The notes under the pieces were generated by a model. It had not been told where the DNA came from, ran no database searches, and saw only the letters and a list, made by a program, of their open reading frames with translations. Positions 53,401-64,000 of a stretch of DNA of 64,000 nucleotides are shown piece by piece. Made by a program: the position numbers and the translations under genes. The first letter of the stretch is position 1; every line of letters starts with the position of its first letter. Source of the DNA: Burkholderiales bacterium (GTDB lineage: Bacteria; Pseudomonadota; Gammaproteobacteria; Burkholderiales; SG8-39); NCBI GenBank assembly GCA_026417035.1, contig JAOAEA010000007.1:1-64000 (forward strand). Direction: 5' to 3'.

Positions 53401-54331
53401 CCGCGCCGGTCGCCGCGCCGGGAAACGGCGAGATCGCCGTGGGGTGGTTGTGCGTCTCGACCTTCATCAGCGTGTGCGTCGGCTCGCGGTGGCGGCGGTA
53501 GACGCCGTCGGCATCGACGAAGAAGCGCGAGGCCTCCCCTCCCTCCATGATCGCCGCGTTGTCGGCGTAGGCGACGACGGTGCCCTGCGGGCTCGCCCGC
53601 TCCGTCTCGCGGATCATGCCGAACAGCGTCTCGCGCCGCGGCTCGCCGTCGATCACCCAGGAGGCGTTGAAGATCTTGTGACGGCAGTGCTCCGAGTTCG
53701 CCTGCGCGAACATGGTGAGCTCGACGTCGGTCGGGTTGCGGCCGAGCCCGGTGAAATGCTCCGCGAGGTAGTCGATCTCGTCGGCCGACAGCGCCAGCCC
53801 CATCGCGAGGTTCGCTTCCTCGAGGGCCGCGCGGCCGCGGCCGACGAGGTCCACGGTCGCGAGCGGCCGCGGCGCGAAGTGACGGAACAACGCGTCGGCC
53901 TCGTCGAGCGAGGTGAGCACCGCCTCCGTCATCCGGTCGTGCAGCAGCGGCAGCGACCGCGCGACCGCGGTCGCCTCCGGCGCCGCGAGACGGTAGAGCG
54001 TGCCGCGCTCGATCCGCAGGACCGACGCGAGGCCGCACTGGCGGGCGATCTCGGTCGCCTTCGAGGACCACGGCGAGATCGTGCCCAGACGCGGGGTGAC
54101 CACCACCGTGTGCGTCGCCGCCGCGGGGGCGCCGGCCGGCTCGCCATACGTGAGCAGCCGCTCGAGCCGCCCGCGGTCGGCGTCCGAAGGCTCGCCATCG
54201 GTCTCGATGAAATGCCAGAACTCGCTCTGGAGGATGCGGAGGCCGGGGCGGATCGCCGCGAGGCTGGCGTTCAACTTGTCGAGACGGAACGCCGGGAGGG
54301 CCGAGCCCCCGCGGAGCTTGAGGATGGGCAT
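50405..54331 (-). CDS. purL: Phosphoribosylformylglycinamidine synthase (large, single-chain)
   Basis: Fourth step of purine synthesis: FGAR plus glutamine and ATP to FGAM. The product has 1308 residues, the long proteobacterial form. Order: N-terminal PurS-like part ([19 protein letters not shown]), FGAM-synthase core with [40 protein letters not shown] and [20 protein letters not shown], a second AIRS-like half ([20 protein letters not shown]), and a C-terminal glutaminase with CNGCQMM (Cys), MPHPERMFR (His, Glu). I start at MPILKLRGG (54331), below a TATAAT at 54354; the extra 30 upstream codons lie across that promoter. Confidence 0.97.
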   Translation of the reverse strand: MPILKLRGGSALPAFRLDKLNASLAAIRPGLRILQSEFWHFIETDGEPSDADRGRLERLLTYGEPAGAPAAATHTVVVTPRLGTISPWSSKATEIARQCGLASVLRIERGTLYRLAAPEATAVARSLPLLHDRMTEAVLTSLDEADALFRHFAPRPLATVDLVGRGRAALEEANLAMGLALSADEIDYLAEHFTGLGRNPTDVELTMFAQANSEHCRHKIFNASWVIDGEPRRETLFGMIRETERASPQGTVVAYADNAAIMEGGEASRFFVDADGVYRRHREPTHTLMKVETHNHPTAISPFPGAATGAGGEIRDEGATGRGAKPKAGLCGFSVSNLRIPGHERPWERDFGRPDRIASALAIMIEGPIGAASFNNEFGRPNLAGYFRAYEAEVAGVVRGYHKPIMIAGGVGAIRAMHSHKAGIPAGALLVQLGGPGMLIGMGGGAASSMNVGANIADLDFDSVQRGNAEMQRRAQEVIDRCWALGEANPILSIHDVGAGGLSNALPELAASGGRGAKIDLRAAPSEEPGMSPREIWSNEAQERYVLAIAPASLEHFRAICERERCPFAVVGVATEAEHLEVRDPLFGNLPVDMDLRAVLGKPPRMVRDVRHVARRPAPFDASGIELREAALRVLAAPTVARKTFLVAIGDRSVGGLTARDQMVGPWQVPVADCAVTLADFEGYQGEAFAMGERTPLAVIDPAASGRMAIGEALTNLAAAPVTALGRVKLSANWMAAAGYPGEDAALFDTVRAVALELCPRLGVGIPVGKDSLSMRTTWQEGGAQREVVAPVSLIVSAFAPVDDVRGTWTPALRTDRGPTDLVLVDLARGRGRLGGSVLAQVYSQTGDEAPDFDDPAAMQRFYAALAELRAAGTVLAYHDRSDGGLFAAACEMAFAGRVGVTLNLDVLAYDPEALDVDGSEKTPALMAGRDAERVLAALFAEELGALLQVRMEDRERVAETLRRHGLYALVVGGPNARDEVRLVRNAAPVFAEPLAALERAWSETTYLMQRLRDNPDCAQEEYDAILDRADPGLSLALTFDAETDPAAPFVATGARPRVAVLREQGVNGQVEMAAAFDRAGFDACDVHMSDLLAGRVTLAGFSGAVACGGFSYGDVLGAGEGWAKSILYNDRLREEFAAFFARGDTFALGVCNGCQMMSNLAALIPGAAAWPKFVRNRSEQFEARVAMVEILPSPSLFFAGMAGSRIPVAVAHGEGRAVFTDAGARSAAIAALRFVDGRGAPATRYPANPNGSPDGLTGFTTADGRFTILMPHPERMFRWVQWSWRPDASGDSSPWQRMFANARAWVG

Positions 54332-54353
54332 GGCGAGGCGCCGGTAAAACGCG

Positions 54354-54359
54354 ATTATA
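54354..54359 (-). promoter_or_regulatory. -10 element for purL
   Basis: On the minus strand TATAAT in GGTATAATCGCG. Initiation near 54347 leaves a leader of about 16 bases to the purL ATG at 54331, with no strong Shine-Dalgarno sequence. Confidence 0.6.
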
Positions 54360-54521
54360 CCGGCACGGGCCGGCGCTCCCGGCGCAGGGGACCGCGGGCC
54401 GGTGCCACGGACGCGTCGCACTGGAGCGCCGCGCGATGCAGCGGCTGGCGAAACCAGCGGCCGCTGCGCGCCCTCGACGCAGGGCTTGGGAGGGCGCCGC
54501 GCCCGCTGCCGCGGATCCCCG

Positions 54522-57500
54522 CTAGCGCCGGAAGGTGATCTGCGGCAGCGCCCCGCTCACCGAGAAGCTCGCGCGCGACACGCCGCCCTGCGGCGACTTC
54601 ATCTCCGCCGCGACCTTGCCGGTCACGGCCTTGCCGCCCTCGACGTCGAGCGCGCCCGACGCCGAGAGCACGCCGGCACCGAGGCGCAGGTTGCGCAGCG
54701 CGACCCGGCCCGCGTCGATCTGGCCCTGGCCGGAGAGCTCGTTGAAGGCGGTGCCGCCGTCCTTGCTCGCGCCAGTCTGGAGCATGCGGGCGAAATCGAT
54801 GTTCGCGAGCTGGCCCTTCTGCACGGTGAAGTTGCCTTCGAGCCGCGCGCTGTCGAAGAGCTTTTCGGGCGCGGCGGCGCTCATCGCGAACGTGCCCTGC
54901 GCCAGCACCCGGCCGGCGCCGAAGAGCTGCGGCACGAGCACCGTCGCGTCCGCCTGCCGCAGGTCGGCATCGCCCTCGAGCGTCCAGCCGTTCGCCCAGC
55001 CGAGGCGGGCGCGGCCCCGCACCACGCCATCCCAGATCCGTCCGTCGAACTCGGTGAGCACGAGCTCGCCCGGCGCGACCTCGCCCTTGCCGCCGAAATC
55101 GGCGAGCACCAGAGAGGAGCCGAACGGAACGCGCAGCGACGCGACCGTGAGCTCGATGGCGGCCCGGCCCGGACGCGGCTGGACGTCAGCCAGGATCTTT
55201 TTGTCGGGCGTGGCGAGCGTGAGCTTCTGCACCGCGCCGTTCGCCGCCAGCGTCGCCGTCGCCTCCAGCGTCGGCAGCTCGATGCCCGGGAGGGCGAGCT
55301 TCACATCGTGCGCGACGATGCGCTCGACCGCGAGGTCGGCGGAACCCGGCGGCTTCGCCCATAGAATCCCCCCCAGGCCCGCCGGCGAGACGGTGACGCC
55401 CGAGAGCTCGAGGGTCCTGAACGTGCGGGCCTCGCCGAACATCGTCCCGAGCTCCGGGTGCGCCTTCACCGACGCGATGCGCACCGCCTGGTCGGCGCCG
55501 ACGACGACGTTCTCGAAGCGGACCGCGGGCGTCGGCAGGACCGAGAAGCCCGCGCTCTGGATCTTCACCGGCGCACCGAACTTGGCGCTCGCCAGCCGCT
55601 CGTAGAACGCGGTGTCGAGCGACAGGAACTGCAGCGCGACCGCCCCGGCGACGAGCGCGGCCACGAGGCCGATGCCGATGAACTTCCCGAGCCCGCTTCC
55701 GCCGCGCCGCCGCCCCGACGACACCGGCTCCGCGCGACGTGGGGACTCGGCCTCGGCGCGGGCTTCGGCTTCCGCCTGCTCGCGGGCGCGCTCTTCCTTG
55801 CGCGCACGCGCGGCCGCCTCGGCCTCGGCCTTCGCCCGCGCGCGCTCTTCCTCGCGCGCCTTGCGGTCCGCTTCGTGGCGCGCCTTTTCCTCGGCCTCGC
55901 GCCGCGCGCGCTCCTCGGCTTCCTGTCGTGCGCGCGCCTCGGCCTCGGCGTGGCGCTGCGCTTCGGCCTCCGCCCGCGCGCGCTCCTCGGCCTCGCGGCG
56001 GGCGCGATCGTCCGCCTCGCGCTTCGCACGCTCTGCCGCTTCGCGCTTCGCCCGCTCCCTCGCCTCGGCCTCGCGCCGGGATCGCTCCTCGGCCTCGCGC
56101 CGCGCGCTCTCCTCGGCCCGACGGCGCGCGCCCTCCTCTTCGGCGCGCTGCTTCGCCTCGGCCGCGGCGAGCTCCGCCGGGCTCGGGCCCTGCGAGGCCC
56201 GGTCGATCTCCGCCTGGAGCTCGCGCCGGATCCGTTCCTCGGACTCGCGCCGCTCGCGCTCCTCGGCCTCGCGCCGCGCCTTCTCCGCGGCTTCGCGCCG
56301 GGCCTTCTCCTCGGCCTCGAGCCGCGCGGTCTCCTCGGCAATGCGCCGGGCCTTCTCCTCGGCAGCGCGCCGGGCCTTCTCCTCGGCTTCGCGCCGCGCC
56401 CGTTCCTTCTCCTCGGCTTCGCGCCGCGCCTTTTCCTCGGCCTCCCGCCTGGCTCTTTCTTCGGCTTCGCGCCTGGCCCGCTCCTCGGCTTCGCGCTTCG
56501 CTCTCTCCTCGGCTTCGCGGCGCGCTCTTTCTTCGGCTTCGCGCTGGGCCTTCTCCTCGGCGATGCGCCGGGCTTTCTCTTCGGCCTCGCGCCGGGCTTT
56601 CTCTTCGGCCTCGCGCCGGGCTTTCTCCTCGGCTTCGCGCCGCGCCCTGGCCTCGGCGTCCTGGCGTTGCTTCTCCTCCGCCGCGCGCGCCTTCTCGGCC
56701 GCGTCGCGCCGGGCACGCTCCTCGGCCCGCCGGACTTCGTCCTCGAGCTCGCGGCGCAGCGCCTCTTCCTTCTCGCGCTTCGCGCGCTCCGCGGCCTCCG
56801 CCTGCGCGCGGGCCTCGGCCTCGCGCTTCGCTTTCTCCTCGGCTTCGCGCCGCGCCCGCTCGTCGGCTTCCCGCTTGGCCCTTTCTTCGGCTTCGCGCCT
56901 GGCCCGCTCCTCGGCTTCGCGCTTCGCTTTCTCCTCGGCTTCGCGCTTCGCTTTCTCCTCGGCTTCGCGCTTCGCCTTTTCCTCGGCTTGCTTGCGGGCG
57001 CGCTCCTCGGCCTCGAGGCGCTTGCGTTCCTCGGCCTCGCGCTTCGCCCTCTCTTCGGCCTCGCGCTTCGCCTTCGCGGCAGCTTCCGCCTTCGCCTTCG
57101 CTTCGGCCTTGGCCTTCGCCTCCGCTTCGGCCCGGGCCTTCGCTTCGGCCGCGGCCCGCGCCTTGGCTTCGGCCTCGGCCCGCGCCTTCGCTTCGGCCTG
57201 CTCGCGCTCGCGCGCGGCGGCGACCTGGCGCGCGACCTCTTCGACCTCGGCGGTGTCGGGCGTGCCTTTCCCGGGACCCGACTGGCTGATGATCGCGGTG
57301 AAATCGAGGTCCACGTCCTCCTGCACGCTCGGCAGCTGCGAGGGCGGCGAAACGCTCACGGGCGCCGTGACGAACTCGCGCACGAAGCCTTCGCGCAGCA
57401 GGCGCGTCATCGCTTCGAGGAGCTTCGGCTCGGAGAACTTGTCGAGCTTCTGGTGGACGTCGCCGACCGTGGCCTTGCCGTCGATCTGCGAGAGCACGTT

Positions 57501-57587
57501 GCGGATGTCGCGCGGGAGGAGGCTCGTCTTCCCGGTGACCTCCATGAGGCCCTTGGCAGTCTTCGTGAGTACCGTTCTTCTGTCCAT
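54522..57587 (-). CDS. Membrane-anchored protein with a ~500-residue charged single alpha-helix and AsmA-like tail
   Basis: The product has 1021 residues from the ATG at 57587. Residues 1-75 form a small winged-helix-like domain ([55 protein letters not shown]). About 80-115 is a linker. From about 115 to 620 the chain is almost only E, K, R and A, built from an 8-residue unit of the type EEKARREA, so that opposite charges sit four residues apart, as in single alpha-helices, not the heptads of coiled coils. One membrane helix follows near 632-655 ([20 protein letters not shown]). The C-terminal 365 residues ([55 protein letters not shown]) resemble AsmA/DUF748 lipid-bridge proteins. The helix should be cytosolic and the tail periplasmic. 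Function unknown. Confidence 0.8.
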   Translation of the reverse strand: MDRRTVLTKTAKGLMEVTGKTSLLPRDIRNVLSQIDGKATVGDVHQKLDKFSEPKLLEAMTRLLREGFVREFVTAPVSVSPPSQLPSVQEDVDLDFTAIISQSGPGKGTPDTAEVEEVARQVAAAREREQAEAKARAEAEAKARAAAEAKARAEAEAKAKAEAKAKAEAAAKAKREAEERAKREAEERKRLEAEERARKQAEEKAKREAEEKAKREAEEKAKREAEERARREAEERAKREADERARREAEEKAKREAEARAQAEAAERAKREKEEALRRELEDEVRRAEERARRDAAEKARAAEEKQRQDAEARARREAEEKARREAEEKARREAEEKARRIAEEKAQREAEERARREAEERAKREAEERARREAEERARREAEEKARREAEEKERARREAEEKARRAAEEKARRIAEETARLEAEEKARREAAEKARREAEERERRESEERIRRELQAEIDRASQGPSPAELAAAEAKQRAEEEGARRRAEESARREAEERSRREAEARERAKREAAERAKREADDRARREAEERARAEAEAQRHAEAEARARQEAEERARREAEEKARHEADRKAREEERARAKAEAEAAARARKEERAREQAEAEARAEAESPRRAEPVSSGRRRGGSGLGKFIGIGLVAALVAGAVALQFLSLDTAFYERLASAKFGAPVKIQSAGFSVLPTPAVRFENVVVGADQAVRIASVKAHPELGTMFGEARTFRTLELSGVTVSPAGLGGILWAKPPGSADLAVERIVAHDVKLALPGIELPTLEATATLAANGAVQKLTLATPDKKILADVQPRPGRAAIELTVASLRVPFGSSLVLADFGGKGEVAPGELVLTEFDGRIWDGVVRGRARLGWANGWTLEGDADLRQADATVLVPQLFGAGRVLAQGTFAMSAAAPEKLFDSARLEGNFTVQKGQLANIDFARMLQTGASKDGGTAFNELSGQGQIDAGRVALRNLRLGAGVLSASGALDVEGGKAVTGKVAAEMKSPQGGVSRASFSVSGALPQITFRR

Positions 57588-57786
57588 CGTGTTCCGGCGT
57601 GCGGGGCGGGCTCCAGCGATCGCGAATGCTAACACCGCGGGGCACCGCGGGCCGTGCAATAGTGCCCTTGCGCGGCAGACCCTGACGAGGCGCGGCAGAT
57701 CGCGGGCAGCCGGCCGGGCACGATCCGTGCTGACGTTTGCGGTCGGAAGGCGCGACCGCCTCCCGCTCACGCGGAAAAATTCACAC

Positions 57787-58965
57787 ATGGACATCCGCTC
57801 GCTCAGCCTGATGGTCGTCGAGGACCAGGCGGTGCAACGCCAGGTCGCCGTCGGCATGTTGCGCAGCCTCGGCGTCTCCGCGATCCACGAGGCCGCCGAT
57901 GGCTACCAGGCGCTCGACGCGCTGCGCGCGGCGCCCGAGTCGCCCGACGTGATCGTCTGCGACCTGCGGATGCCCGGGATGGACGGCATCGAGTTCATCC
58001 GCCACCTCGGCGAGTCCAAGTCGGCCTCGTCGATCATCCTCGCGAGCGCGCTGGACCCGACGCTTCTCTCCTCCGTCGAAGCGATGGCGCGCGCCCAGGG
58101 TCTCTCGGTGCTCGGAACGATCCCGAAGCCGCTCTCGCGCGACCGCCTCGGCGAGCTCCTGGGGCGCTTCGAGCGCCCGGACCTCCTCGGTCCCAACGCC
58201 GGGCAACCGCGGGCGAGCGCGAACGAGCTCGAGGAGGCGATCGCCGACGGGCAGATCGTCGCCTACTTCCAGCCGAAGCTGCACGTCGAGGACGGGACGA
58301 TCGCGGGCGCCGAGGCGCTCGCGCGCTGGCACCATCCGCGGCGCGGCGTGGTCGGCCCGGGCGAATTCATCCCGCTCGCCGAGGAGTGCGGGCTCATCGA
58401 CGCGCTCACCTGGGTGATGCTCGAGCAGTCGATGGACGAGCTGAACACCTGGCGGCGCGCCGGACAGGACTGGGCCGTGTCGGTGAACCTGTCGCTGCCC
58501 TATCTCGAATACAACGGCGCGGCCGACCGCATCGCGGGGCTCGCCGAGCGGCACGGCGTCGACCCGCGCCACGTCGTCCTGGAGATCACCGAGAGCCTCG
58601 CCTCGGCCAACCTCGCGCCGGTGCTCGGCAACGTCGCGCGGCTGCGCATGAAGGGCTTCGGCGTCGCGATCGACGACTACGGCACCGGCTACTCGTCGCT
58701 CAAGCAGCTCGCGTCGATCCCGTTCACCGAGCTCAAGGTGGACCAGACCTTCGTCCACAACGCCAAGGGCAACCGGCAGCGCGAGGCGATCCTCGCCTCG
58801 AGCGTGGAGTTGGCGCGGCGGCTGCAGCTCGTGTCGGTGGCCGAGGGTGTCGAGACTCAGTCGGACCTGTCGGTTCTCGAAACGCTCGGCTGCGACCTGG
58901 TCCAGGGGTTCCTGTTCGCGCGGCCGATGGCGGCGCCCGACTTCGCGGCCTGGGCCGAGATCTGA
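57787..58965 (+). CDS. Response regulator with EAL cyclic-di-GMP phosphodiesterase domain
   Basis: The product has 392 residues. Receiver: [40 protein letters not shown] (phospho-Asp) and [16 protein letters not shown] (Lys). EAL domain: [40 protein letters not shown] (EAL), [40 protein letters not shown] and [13 protein letters not shown]. All metal and catalytic residues of active enzymes are present, so it should hydrolyse c-di-GMP when phosphorylated. It starts 199 bases from, and divergent to, the long-helix membrane protein. The long plus-strand frame covering 55612-57786 is a shadow of that gene. Confidence 0.92.
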   Translation: MDIRSLSLMVVEDQAVQRQVAVGMLRSLGVSAIHEAADGYQALDALRAAPESPDVIVCDLRMPGMDGIEFIRHLGESKSASSIILASALDPTLLSSVEAMARAQGLSVLGTIPKPLSRDRLGELLGRFERPDLLGPNAGQPRASANELEEAIADGQIVAYFQPKLHVEDGTIAGAEALARWHHPRRGVVGPGEFIPLAEECGLIDALTWVMLEQSMDELNTWRRAGQDWAVSVNLSLPYLEYNGAADRIAGLAERHGVDPRHVVLEITESLASANLAPVLGNVARLRMKGFGVAIDDYGTGYSSLKQLASIPFTELKVDQTFVHNAKGNRQREAILASSVELARRLQLVSVAEGVETQSDLSVLETLGCDLVQGFLFARPMAAPDFAAWAEI

Positions 58966-58976
58966 GCGGAACTATT

Positions 58977-61900
58977 TCACGCCTCGCCCGGCGCGCCGCA
59001 GCCGCCTCCGCCGGGCGTCTCGATCACGAACACGTCGCCCGGCTGCATCGCGGCGCGATCGGCGCCTTCGAGCACCACGACCGTCCCGTCCGCGCGCTCG
59101 ATGGAGTTGCGGCCCGGCTTGCCGGGCAGCCCGCCCGCGATCCCGTAAGGCGGCACGCGCCGGTGGCCTGACAGGATCGCCGCGGTCATCGGCTCGAGGA
59201 AGCGGATGCGCCGCACCACGCCGTCGCCGCCGCGCCACCGCCCCGCGCCGCCCGAGCCGCGCCGGATCGCGAAGCGCTCGAGCACGACCGGAAACCGCCA
59301 CTCGAGCACCTCCGGGTCGGTGAGCCGCGTGTTGGTCATGTGCGTGTGTACCGCGTCGGTGCCGGCGAAGCCGCCCCCGGCGATGCCCCGCGCCGGGTCC
59401 AGGAGGCCCGCGCCCGAGCCGCCACAGATGGTCTCGTAGTACTGGTAGCGGTCGTTGCCGAAAGTGAAGTTGTTCATCGTCCCCTGCGCGCCGGCCATCA
59501 CGCCGAGCGCGCCGTAGAGCGCGTCGGTGATGGCCTGCGACGTCTCGACATTGCCCGCGACGACCGCCGCCGGATACCGCGGCCGCAGCATCGAGCCCTC
59601 CGGGATCGCGACCTCGAGGGGCGCCAGGCATCCCTCGTTGAGCGGAATGTCGTCGTCGACGAGCGTGCGGAACACGTACAGCACCGCCGCCATGGTCACG
59701 GCTGCCGGCGCGTTGAAGTTGTTGGCGAGCTCGCCCGACGTGCCGGTGAAGTCGATGCGGGCCGAGCGTGCGGCGCGGTCGATCGCGATCCTCACGCGCA
59801 CGACCGCGCCGTGGTCCATCGCGTAGGCGAACTCGCCGTCGCGCAGCACCCCGATCACCCGCCGCACCGCCTCCTCGGCGTTCGCCTGCACGTGACGCAT
59901 GTAAGCGTGCACGACCGGCAGCCCGAACAGGGCCACCATGCGCCTGAGCTCCTGCACGCCCTTCTCGTTGGCGGCGACCTGGGCGCGCAGGTCGGCGAGG
60001 TTTTGCGCGACGTTGCGCGCCGGATGCGGTCCGGAGGCGAGCAGCGCCGCCATCTCCGCCTCGCGGAACCGGCCCTCCTCCACCAGGAGGAAGTCGTCGA
60101 TCAGCACGCCTTCTTCCTCCACCACGCGGCTGTCGGGCGGCATCGAGCCGGGCGTGATGCCGCCGATGTCGGCGTGGTGCCCGCGCGAGCCGACCCAGAA
60201 GAGGATGTCCCGTCCCGCCTCGTCGAAGACCGGCGTGACGACGGTCACGTCCGGGAGGTGCGTGCCGCCGTTGTAGGGCGCGTTCAGCACATAGACGTTG
60301 CCGGGCCGGATGCGCCCGCGGTTTTCGCGGATGACGGTCCGCACCGACTCGCCCATCGAGCCGAGGTGCACCGGGAGGTGCGGGGCGTTCGCGACCAGGT
60401 TCCCGCCGGCGTCGAAGACCGCGCACGAGAAGTCGAGCCGCTCCTTGATGTTCACGGAGTGGGCGGTGTTGGCGAGCCGCACGCCCATCTGCTCGGCGAT
60501 CGCCATGAAGAGGTTGTTGAAGATCTCGAGCATCACCGGGTCGGCGCTCGTGCCGACGGCGACGCGCCGCGGACGCGACGCCACGCGCTCGAGCACGAGG
60601 TGCCCGAGGTCCGTGACGGTGGCGCCCCAGCCGGGCTCGATCACCGTGGTCGCGTTCGCCTCGGCGATGATCGCCGGGCCCTCGACCGCGACGCCCCGGG
60701 CGAGCGCGTCGCGGCGGAAGAGCGGCGCATCGTGCCAGCGGCCGCCCGAGTACATCCGCACCCGCGCCGCCGGCCGGTGCTCGCGCCGCAAATCGGCAGG
60801 CCGCTCGGCCGGCGCGTCGGAGGCGCCGGTCGCCTCGACCGAGACCGCCTCGACCACGAGCGGCTTGTCCGGCATCAGGAACGAGTAGCGCTGCCGGTAC
60901 GCGGCCGCGAAGGCCTCGCGCATCGCCGGCACCGTGTCGAGCGGCACGACGAGCGGCACGTCGGTGCCTTCGTAGCGGATGTGCGCGCGTCGCGCCACCC
61001 GGATCCGCTCCGGCGGCACGCCCTGCGCGACGAGCTCGGCGCGCGCGGCGATCGCGAGCGCTTCGGCGCGCTCCTCGAGCGCACGGCGCACGCTGTCGTC
61101 GAGACGCTTCTCGATCGACGCCTCGCGCATCGCGACGCGGTCGGCGAGCCCGATGCCGTACGCCGAGAGCACGCCGGCGAGCGGGTGGATGAAGATGCGC
61201 GTCATCCCGAGCTCGTCGGCGACCTTGCAGGCGTGTTGGCCGGCCGCGCCGCCGAAGCAGCAGAGCGTGTAGCGCGTGACGTCGTGCCCGCGCTGCACCG
61301 AGATGTGCTTGATCGCGTTCGCCATGTTCGCCACCGCGATGTCCACGAAGCCCTCGGCCACGGCTTCGGGCGGCCGCTCGTCCCCGGTGGCGCGGCGGAT
61401 CTCGGCGGCCAGCGCGGCGAACTTCTCGCGCACGGTCCCGGCGTCGAGCGGCTCGTCGCCCGCGGGCCCGAAGACGCGCGGGAAGAAGTCGGGCTGAATC
61501 TTGCCGAGCATGACGTTCGCGTCGGTGACCGCGAGCGGCCCGCCGCGGCGGTAGCACGCCGGCCCGGGGTTGGCGCCGGCCGAATCGGGCCCGACGCGGT
61601 AGCGGGAGCCGTCGAAGGCGAGGATCGAGCCGCCGCCCGCCGCGACCGTGTGGATCGACATCATCGGGGCGCGCATGCGCACGCCGGCGACCAGCGTCTC
61701 GAACTCGCGCTCGAGCTCGCCCGCGAAGTGGGAGACGTCGGTCGAGGTGCCGCCCATGTCGAAGCCGATGATGCGATCGAACCCCGCGGTGGCCGCCGCG
61801 CGCGCGGCGCCGACGACGCCGCCCGCAGGCCCGGAGAGGACCGAGTCCTTGCCCTGGAAGCGGCGGGCGTCCGCGAGCCCGCCGTTCGACTGCATGAAGA

Positions 61901-62606
61901 GGAGCCGCACGCCGGGGAGCTCCGCGGCAACCTCGTCGACGTAGCGGCGCAGGATCGGCGAGAGGTAGGCATCCGCCACCGTGGTGTCGCCGCGGGAGAC
62001 GAGCTTCATCAGCGGGCTCACCTCGTGCGACGCCGACACCTGCGTGAACCCGATCGCGCGCGCCGCGGCGGCGAGCGCCGCCTCGTGCCGCGGGTAGCGG
62101 TAGCCGTGCATCAGGACCACCGCCACCGAGCGGAAGCCCTCGTCCCAGGCCGCCTGCAGATCGCGCCGCGCCGATTCGAGGTCGAGCGGGACGAGCACGT
62201 CGCCGCGGGCGTCCACGCGCTCGTCCACCTCGACCACCTTCGCATAGAGCATCTCCGGCAGCACGATGCGGCGGGCGAAGAGGTGCGGCCGGTTCTGGTA
62301 GCCGATGCGCAGGGCGTCGGCGAAACCGCGCGTGACGAAGAGCACCGTCGGCTCGCCCTTGCGCTCGAGGAGCGCATTGGTGGCCACCGTCGTGCCCATC
62401 TTCACCGCTTCGATCCCGCCGACCGGAATCGGCTCGTCATGCGCGACGCCCATGAGCTCGCGGATCGCCGCGATCGCGGCGTCCCGGTAGCGCTCCGGGT
62501 TCTCCGAAAGCAGCTTGTGCGTGACGAGCGCGCCGTCGGGGCGCAGCGCCACGACGTCGGTGAACGTCCCGCCGCGGTCGATCCAGAACTGCCAGCGGCC
62601 CGCCAT
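58977..62606 (-). CDS. 5-oxoprolinase-type hydantoinase, fused HyuA-HyuB
   Basis: The product has 1209 residues from ATG 62606 ([19 protein letters not shown]). Residues 1-690 are the HyuA half ([17 protein letters not shown]-binding motif, [63 protein letters not shown]). From about 690 it is the HyuB half ([50 protein letters not shown] [17 protein letters not shown]). This full fusion is the form of ATP-dependent 5-oxoprolinase, which opens 5-oxoproline to glutamate. Other hydantoinases are usually split, which favours the oxoprolinase call. It is convergent with the EAL gene and divergent from the FAD oxidase. Confidence 0.9.
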   Translation of the reverse strand: MAGRWQFWIDRGGTFTDVVALRPDGALVTHKLLSENPERYRDAAIAAIRELMGVAHDEPIPVGGIEAVKMGTTVATNALLERKGEPTVLFVTRGFADALRIGYQNRPHLFARRIVLPEMLYAKVVEVDERVDARGDVLVPLDLESARRDLQAAWDEGFRSVAVVLMHGYRYPRHEAALAAAARAIGFTQVSASHEVSPLMKLVSRGDTTVADAYLSPILRRYVDEVAAELPGVRLLFMQSNGGLADARRFQGKDSVLSGPAGGVVGAARAAATAGFDRIIGFDMGGTSTDVSHFAGELEREFETLVAGVRMRAPMMSIHTVAAGGGSILAFDGSRYRVGPDSAGANPGPACYRRGGPLAVTDANVMLGKIQPDFFPRVFGPAGDEPLDAGTVREKFAALAAEIRRATGDERPPEAVAEGFVDIAVANMANAIKHISVQRGHDVTRYTLCCFGGAAGQHACKVADELGMTRIFIHPLAGVLSAYGIGLADRVAMREASIEKRLDDSVRRALEERAEALAIAARAELVAQGVPPERIRVARRAHIRYEGTDVPLVVPLDTVPAMREAFAAAYRQRYSFLMPDKPLVVEAVSVEATGASDAPAERPADLRREHRPAARVRMYSGGRWHDAPLFRRDALARGVAVEGPAIIAEANATTVIEPGWGATVTDLGHLVLERVASRPRRVAVGTSADPVMLEIFNNLFMAIAEQMGVRLANTAHSVNIKERLDFSCAVFDAGGNLVANAPHLPVHLGSMGESVRTVIRENRGRIRPGNVYVLNAPYNGGTHLPDVTVVTPVFDEAGRDILFWVGSRGHHADIGGITPGSMPPDSRVVEEEGVLIDDFLLVEEGRFREAEMAALLASGPHPARNVAQNLADLRAQVAANEKGVQELRRMVALFGLPVVHAYMRHVQANAEEAVRRVIGVLRDGEFAYAMDHGAVVRVRIAIDRAARSARIDFTGTSGELANNFNAPAAVTMAAVLYVFRTLVDDDIPLNEGCLAPLEVAIPEGSMLRPRYPAAVVAGNVETSQAITDALYGALGVMAGAQGTMNNFTFGNDRYQYYETICGGSGAGLLDPARGIAGGGFAGTDAVHTHMTNTRLTDPEVLEWRFPVVLERFAIRRGSGGAGRWRGGDGVVRRIRFLEPMTAAILSGHRRVPPYGIAGGLPGKPGRNSIERADGTVVVLEGADRAAMQPGDVFVIETPGGGGCGAPGEA

Positions 62607-62685
62607 GTCGTGGGTGGAAGAGTCCGGCCGCCCGAGTATATCCTCGGCGCATGCCGGGCCCCGCCACCGCTTCGCCGAACGCAGG

Positions 62686-63792
62686 ATGAGCGTCGAGACG
62701 CTGGATGCGGTGGTCATCGGCGCCGGTGTGGTGGGCCTCGCCGTGGCGCGCGCGCTCGCTTACGCCGGCCGCGAGGTGGTGGTGCTCGAGGCCGCGGGCG
62801 CGATCGGCACCGGCACGAGCTCGCGCAACTCCGAGGTGATCCACGCGGGGATCTATTACCCGCCCGGCTCGCTCAAGGCGCGCCTGTGCGTGGCGGGCAA
62901 GCACGCCCTCTACCGCTATTGCGCCGAGCGTGGCGTGCCGTTCGCGAACTGCGGCAAGCTCATCGTCGCGACCAGCCCGGAGCAACTCCCCGATCTCGAA
63001 CGGCTCCGCGCGCAGGCCGAGGCGAACGGCGTTCGCGACCTCGCGCGTCTCGCGAGCGCTGAGGCAGCGTCGCTCGAGCCCGCGGTGCGCTGCGTGGGAG
63101 CGCTCCACTCGCCTTCGACGGGCATCGTCGACAGCCACGCGCTGATGCTCGCGCTCGCCGCGGACGCCGAGAGCGCGGGCGCGGCCATCGTCTTCATGAG
63201 CCCGGTGGAAGGCGGCGCGGCCGGTCCGCAGGGGATCGAACTCGCCGTGGGTGGTGCCGAGCCGGTGCGCGTGCGCGCCCGCTCGGTCGTGAACAGCGCC
63301 GGCCTCGATGCGCCCCGCGTCGCCCGGTCGATCACGGGGATCCCGCCCGAGACGATCCCGCCCGCCTACTTCTGCAAGGGCAACTACTACACGCTCGCGG
63401 GCCGCTCCCCGTTCTCGCGGCTCGTCTACCCCGTGCCCGAATCCGCCGGGCTCGGCGTGCACGTCACCATCGACCTCGCGGGGCAGGCGCGCTTCGGCCC
63501 CGATGTCGAGTGGGTCGATGCGATCGATTACGACGTGGACCCGCGGCGCGCGGATGCGTTCTACGCCGCCATCCGGCGCTATTGGCCGGATCTGCCCGAC
63601 GGAGCGCTCGCCCCGGGCTACGCCGGCATCCGCCCGAAGATCCACGCGCCCGGCGAGCCGGCGCGCGACTTCCTCGTCCAGGGACCCCGCGAGCACGGCG
63701 TCCCCGGGCTGGTGAACCTCTTCGGGATCGAGTCCCCCGGGCTGACGGCGAGCCTCGCGATCGGCGAGCACGTGGCGCGGCTGCTCGCCTGA
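62686..63792 (+). CDS. lhgO: L-2-hydroxyglutarate oxidase-like FAD enzyme
   Basis: The product has 368 residues, DAO fold. The Rossmann motif [21 protein letters not shown] is at residues 9-29. [20 protein letters not shown] is the hallmark of L-2-hydroxyglutarate dehydrogenases/LhgO, followed by [36 protein letters not shown] and the C-terminal [20 protein letters not shown]. It oxidises L-2-hydroxyglutarate to 2-oxoglutarate, passing electrons to O2 or quinone. The ATG follows GCAGG. It diverges from the 5-oxoprolinase gene; both yield C5 intermediates (glutamate, 2-oxoglutarate). Other FAD-dependent dehydrogenase functions cannot be excluded. Confidence 0.88.
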   Translation: MSVETLDAVVIGAGVVGLAVARALAYAGREVVVLEAAGAIGTGTSSRNSEVIHAGIYYPPGSLKARLCVAGKHALYRYCAERGVPFANCGKLIVATSPEQLPDLERLRAQAEANGVRDLARLASAEAASLEPAVRCVGALHSPSTGIVDSHALMLALAADAESAGAAIVFMSPVEGGAAGPQGIELAVGGAEPVRVRARSVVNSAGLDAPRVARSITGIPPETIPPAYFCKGNYYTLAGRSPFSRLVYPVPESAGLGVHVTIDLAGQARFGPDVEWVDAIDYDVDPRRADAFYAAIRRYWPDLPDGALAPGYAGIRPKIHAPGEPARDFLVQGPREHGVPGLVNLFGIESPGLTASLAIGEHVARLLA

Positions 63793-63873
63793 GGACGCGG
63801 CGCGCATTGTGCCCCGTGGGGAATTTCGCTACGCTAGGCGCGCCTTTCCCGGCCGAACCGAGGAGACCCCGAA

Positions 63874-64000
63874 ATGAAACTGCGCGCGCTCGTCGCCGCC
63901 GTCGCGCTCGCCGCCGGCGCGGCCCAGGCCCAGACGAAGTGGGACCTGCCGACCGCCTACCCCGCGACCAACTTCCACACCGAGAACATCCAGCAGTTCG
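63874..64000 (+). CDS. TRAP-type transporter substrate-binding protein, N-terminal part (cut by window end)
   Basis: Only 42 codons are visible. A signal peptide MKLRALVAAVALAAGAAQAQ is followed by TKWDLPTAYPATNFHTENIQ, the opening of DctP-type periplasmic binding proteins (strand then the F.T.N stretch). GAGGAGACCCCGAA gives a strong RBS. Genes for the DctQM permease would be expected beyond the window. Position after the C5-acid genes suggests a dicarboxylate or related ligand; that is inference. Confidence 0.75.
   Translation, partial: MKLRALVAAVALAAGAAQAQTKWDLPTAYPATNFHTENIQQF

Noticed and set aside
55458..57632. Very long plus-strand reading frames antisense to the long-helix gene
   Set aside because: They arise because the E/K/R/A repeat has no stop codons in other frames. 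Their translations are low-complexity Leu/Gly/Arg or Ser/Arg strings; the minus strand has the start, the ordered domains and a membrane helix.

Overview
The window is about 64 kb of very GC-rich chromosome (roughly 70 % G+C by eye) from a betaproteobacterium. The case rests on gene content and order: the 2-methylcitrate operon next to mdh and acnA, a complete boxR-boxC-boxB-boxA benzoyl-CoA epoxidation locus with bclA and a Liv-type ABC transporter, the Gcr-family membrane protein, and BolA/YciB/PpiC in a row. Relatives in Burkholderiales, Rhodocyclales or an uncultured neighbour are likely; I cannot place it to genus. No rRNA, tRNA, CRISPR array, prophage or insertion sequence was seen.

Layout. 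0-0.5 kb: tail of an aminotransferase and a hicB-hicA pair with a frameshifted hicA. 0.5-9 kb: mdh, prpB, prpC, a small exported protein, prpD, a thioredoxin-like protein and a frameshifted acnA, that is, propionyl-CoA and TCA-cycle carbon flow. 9-24 kb: mostly single genes (Gcr protein, SlyD-like isomerase, BamE-like lipoprotein, hybrid histidine kinase, LpxH-like phosphatase, Hsp15, GFA protein, MFS carrier, hydrolase), then an AttH-like protein with a LolCDE/Att-type ABC exporter. 24-39 kb: the benzoate block. On the minus strand are livFGMH, the binding protein, bclA and a DUF4863-like gene. On the plus strand are boxR, boxC (frameshifted), boxB, boxA, a secreted unknown and a secreted hydrolase. 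The two arms diverge from a shared promoter around a palindromic -10 at 31365-31372.

39-64 kb: M23 peptidase, an AT-rich island with an IHF-like site, 0.6 kb without genes, PdeM-type phosphoesterase, TRIC-family membrane protein, CaiB-type CoA transferase, thiol dioxygenase, small lipoprotein, a broken small gene, AhpD-like protein, msrB, yciB-bolA-ppiC, NifU-like protein and purL. Then comes a 1021-residue protein with a roughly 500-residue charged single alpha-helix, a membrane anchor and an AsmA-like tail, divergent from an EAL-domain response regulator. The window ends with a fused 5-oxoprolinase, an L-2-hydroxyglutarate oxidase and the start of a TRAP binding protein.

How the genes work together: benzoate or related aromatic acids would be imported by the Liv-type transporter, activated by BclA, epoxidised by BoxAB and ring-opened by BoxC, all under BoxR. 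BoxD is not in the window. The prp/acn/mdh block handles propionyl-CoA and C4 acids.

Two cautions. Four genes (hicA, acnA, boxC and a small gene at 45.2 kb) each need a one-base correction in a short G or C run, which looks more like consensus error than decay. Intergenic spaces carry at least two families of short repeats, one of which appears to have taken over the start of the attH-like gene.
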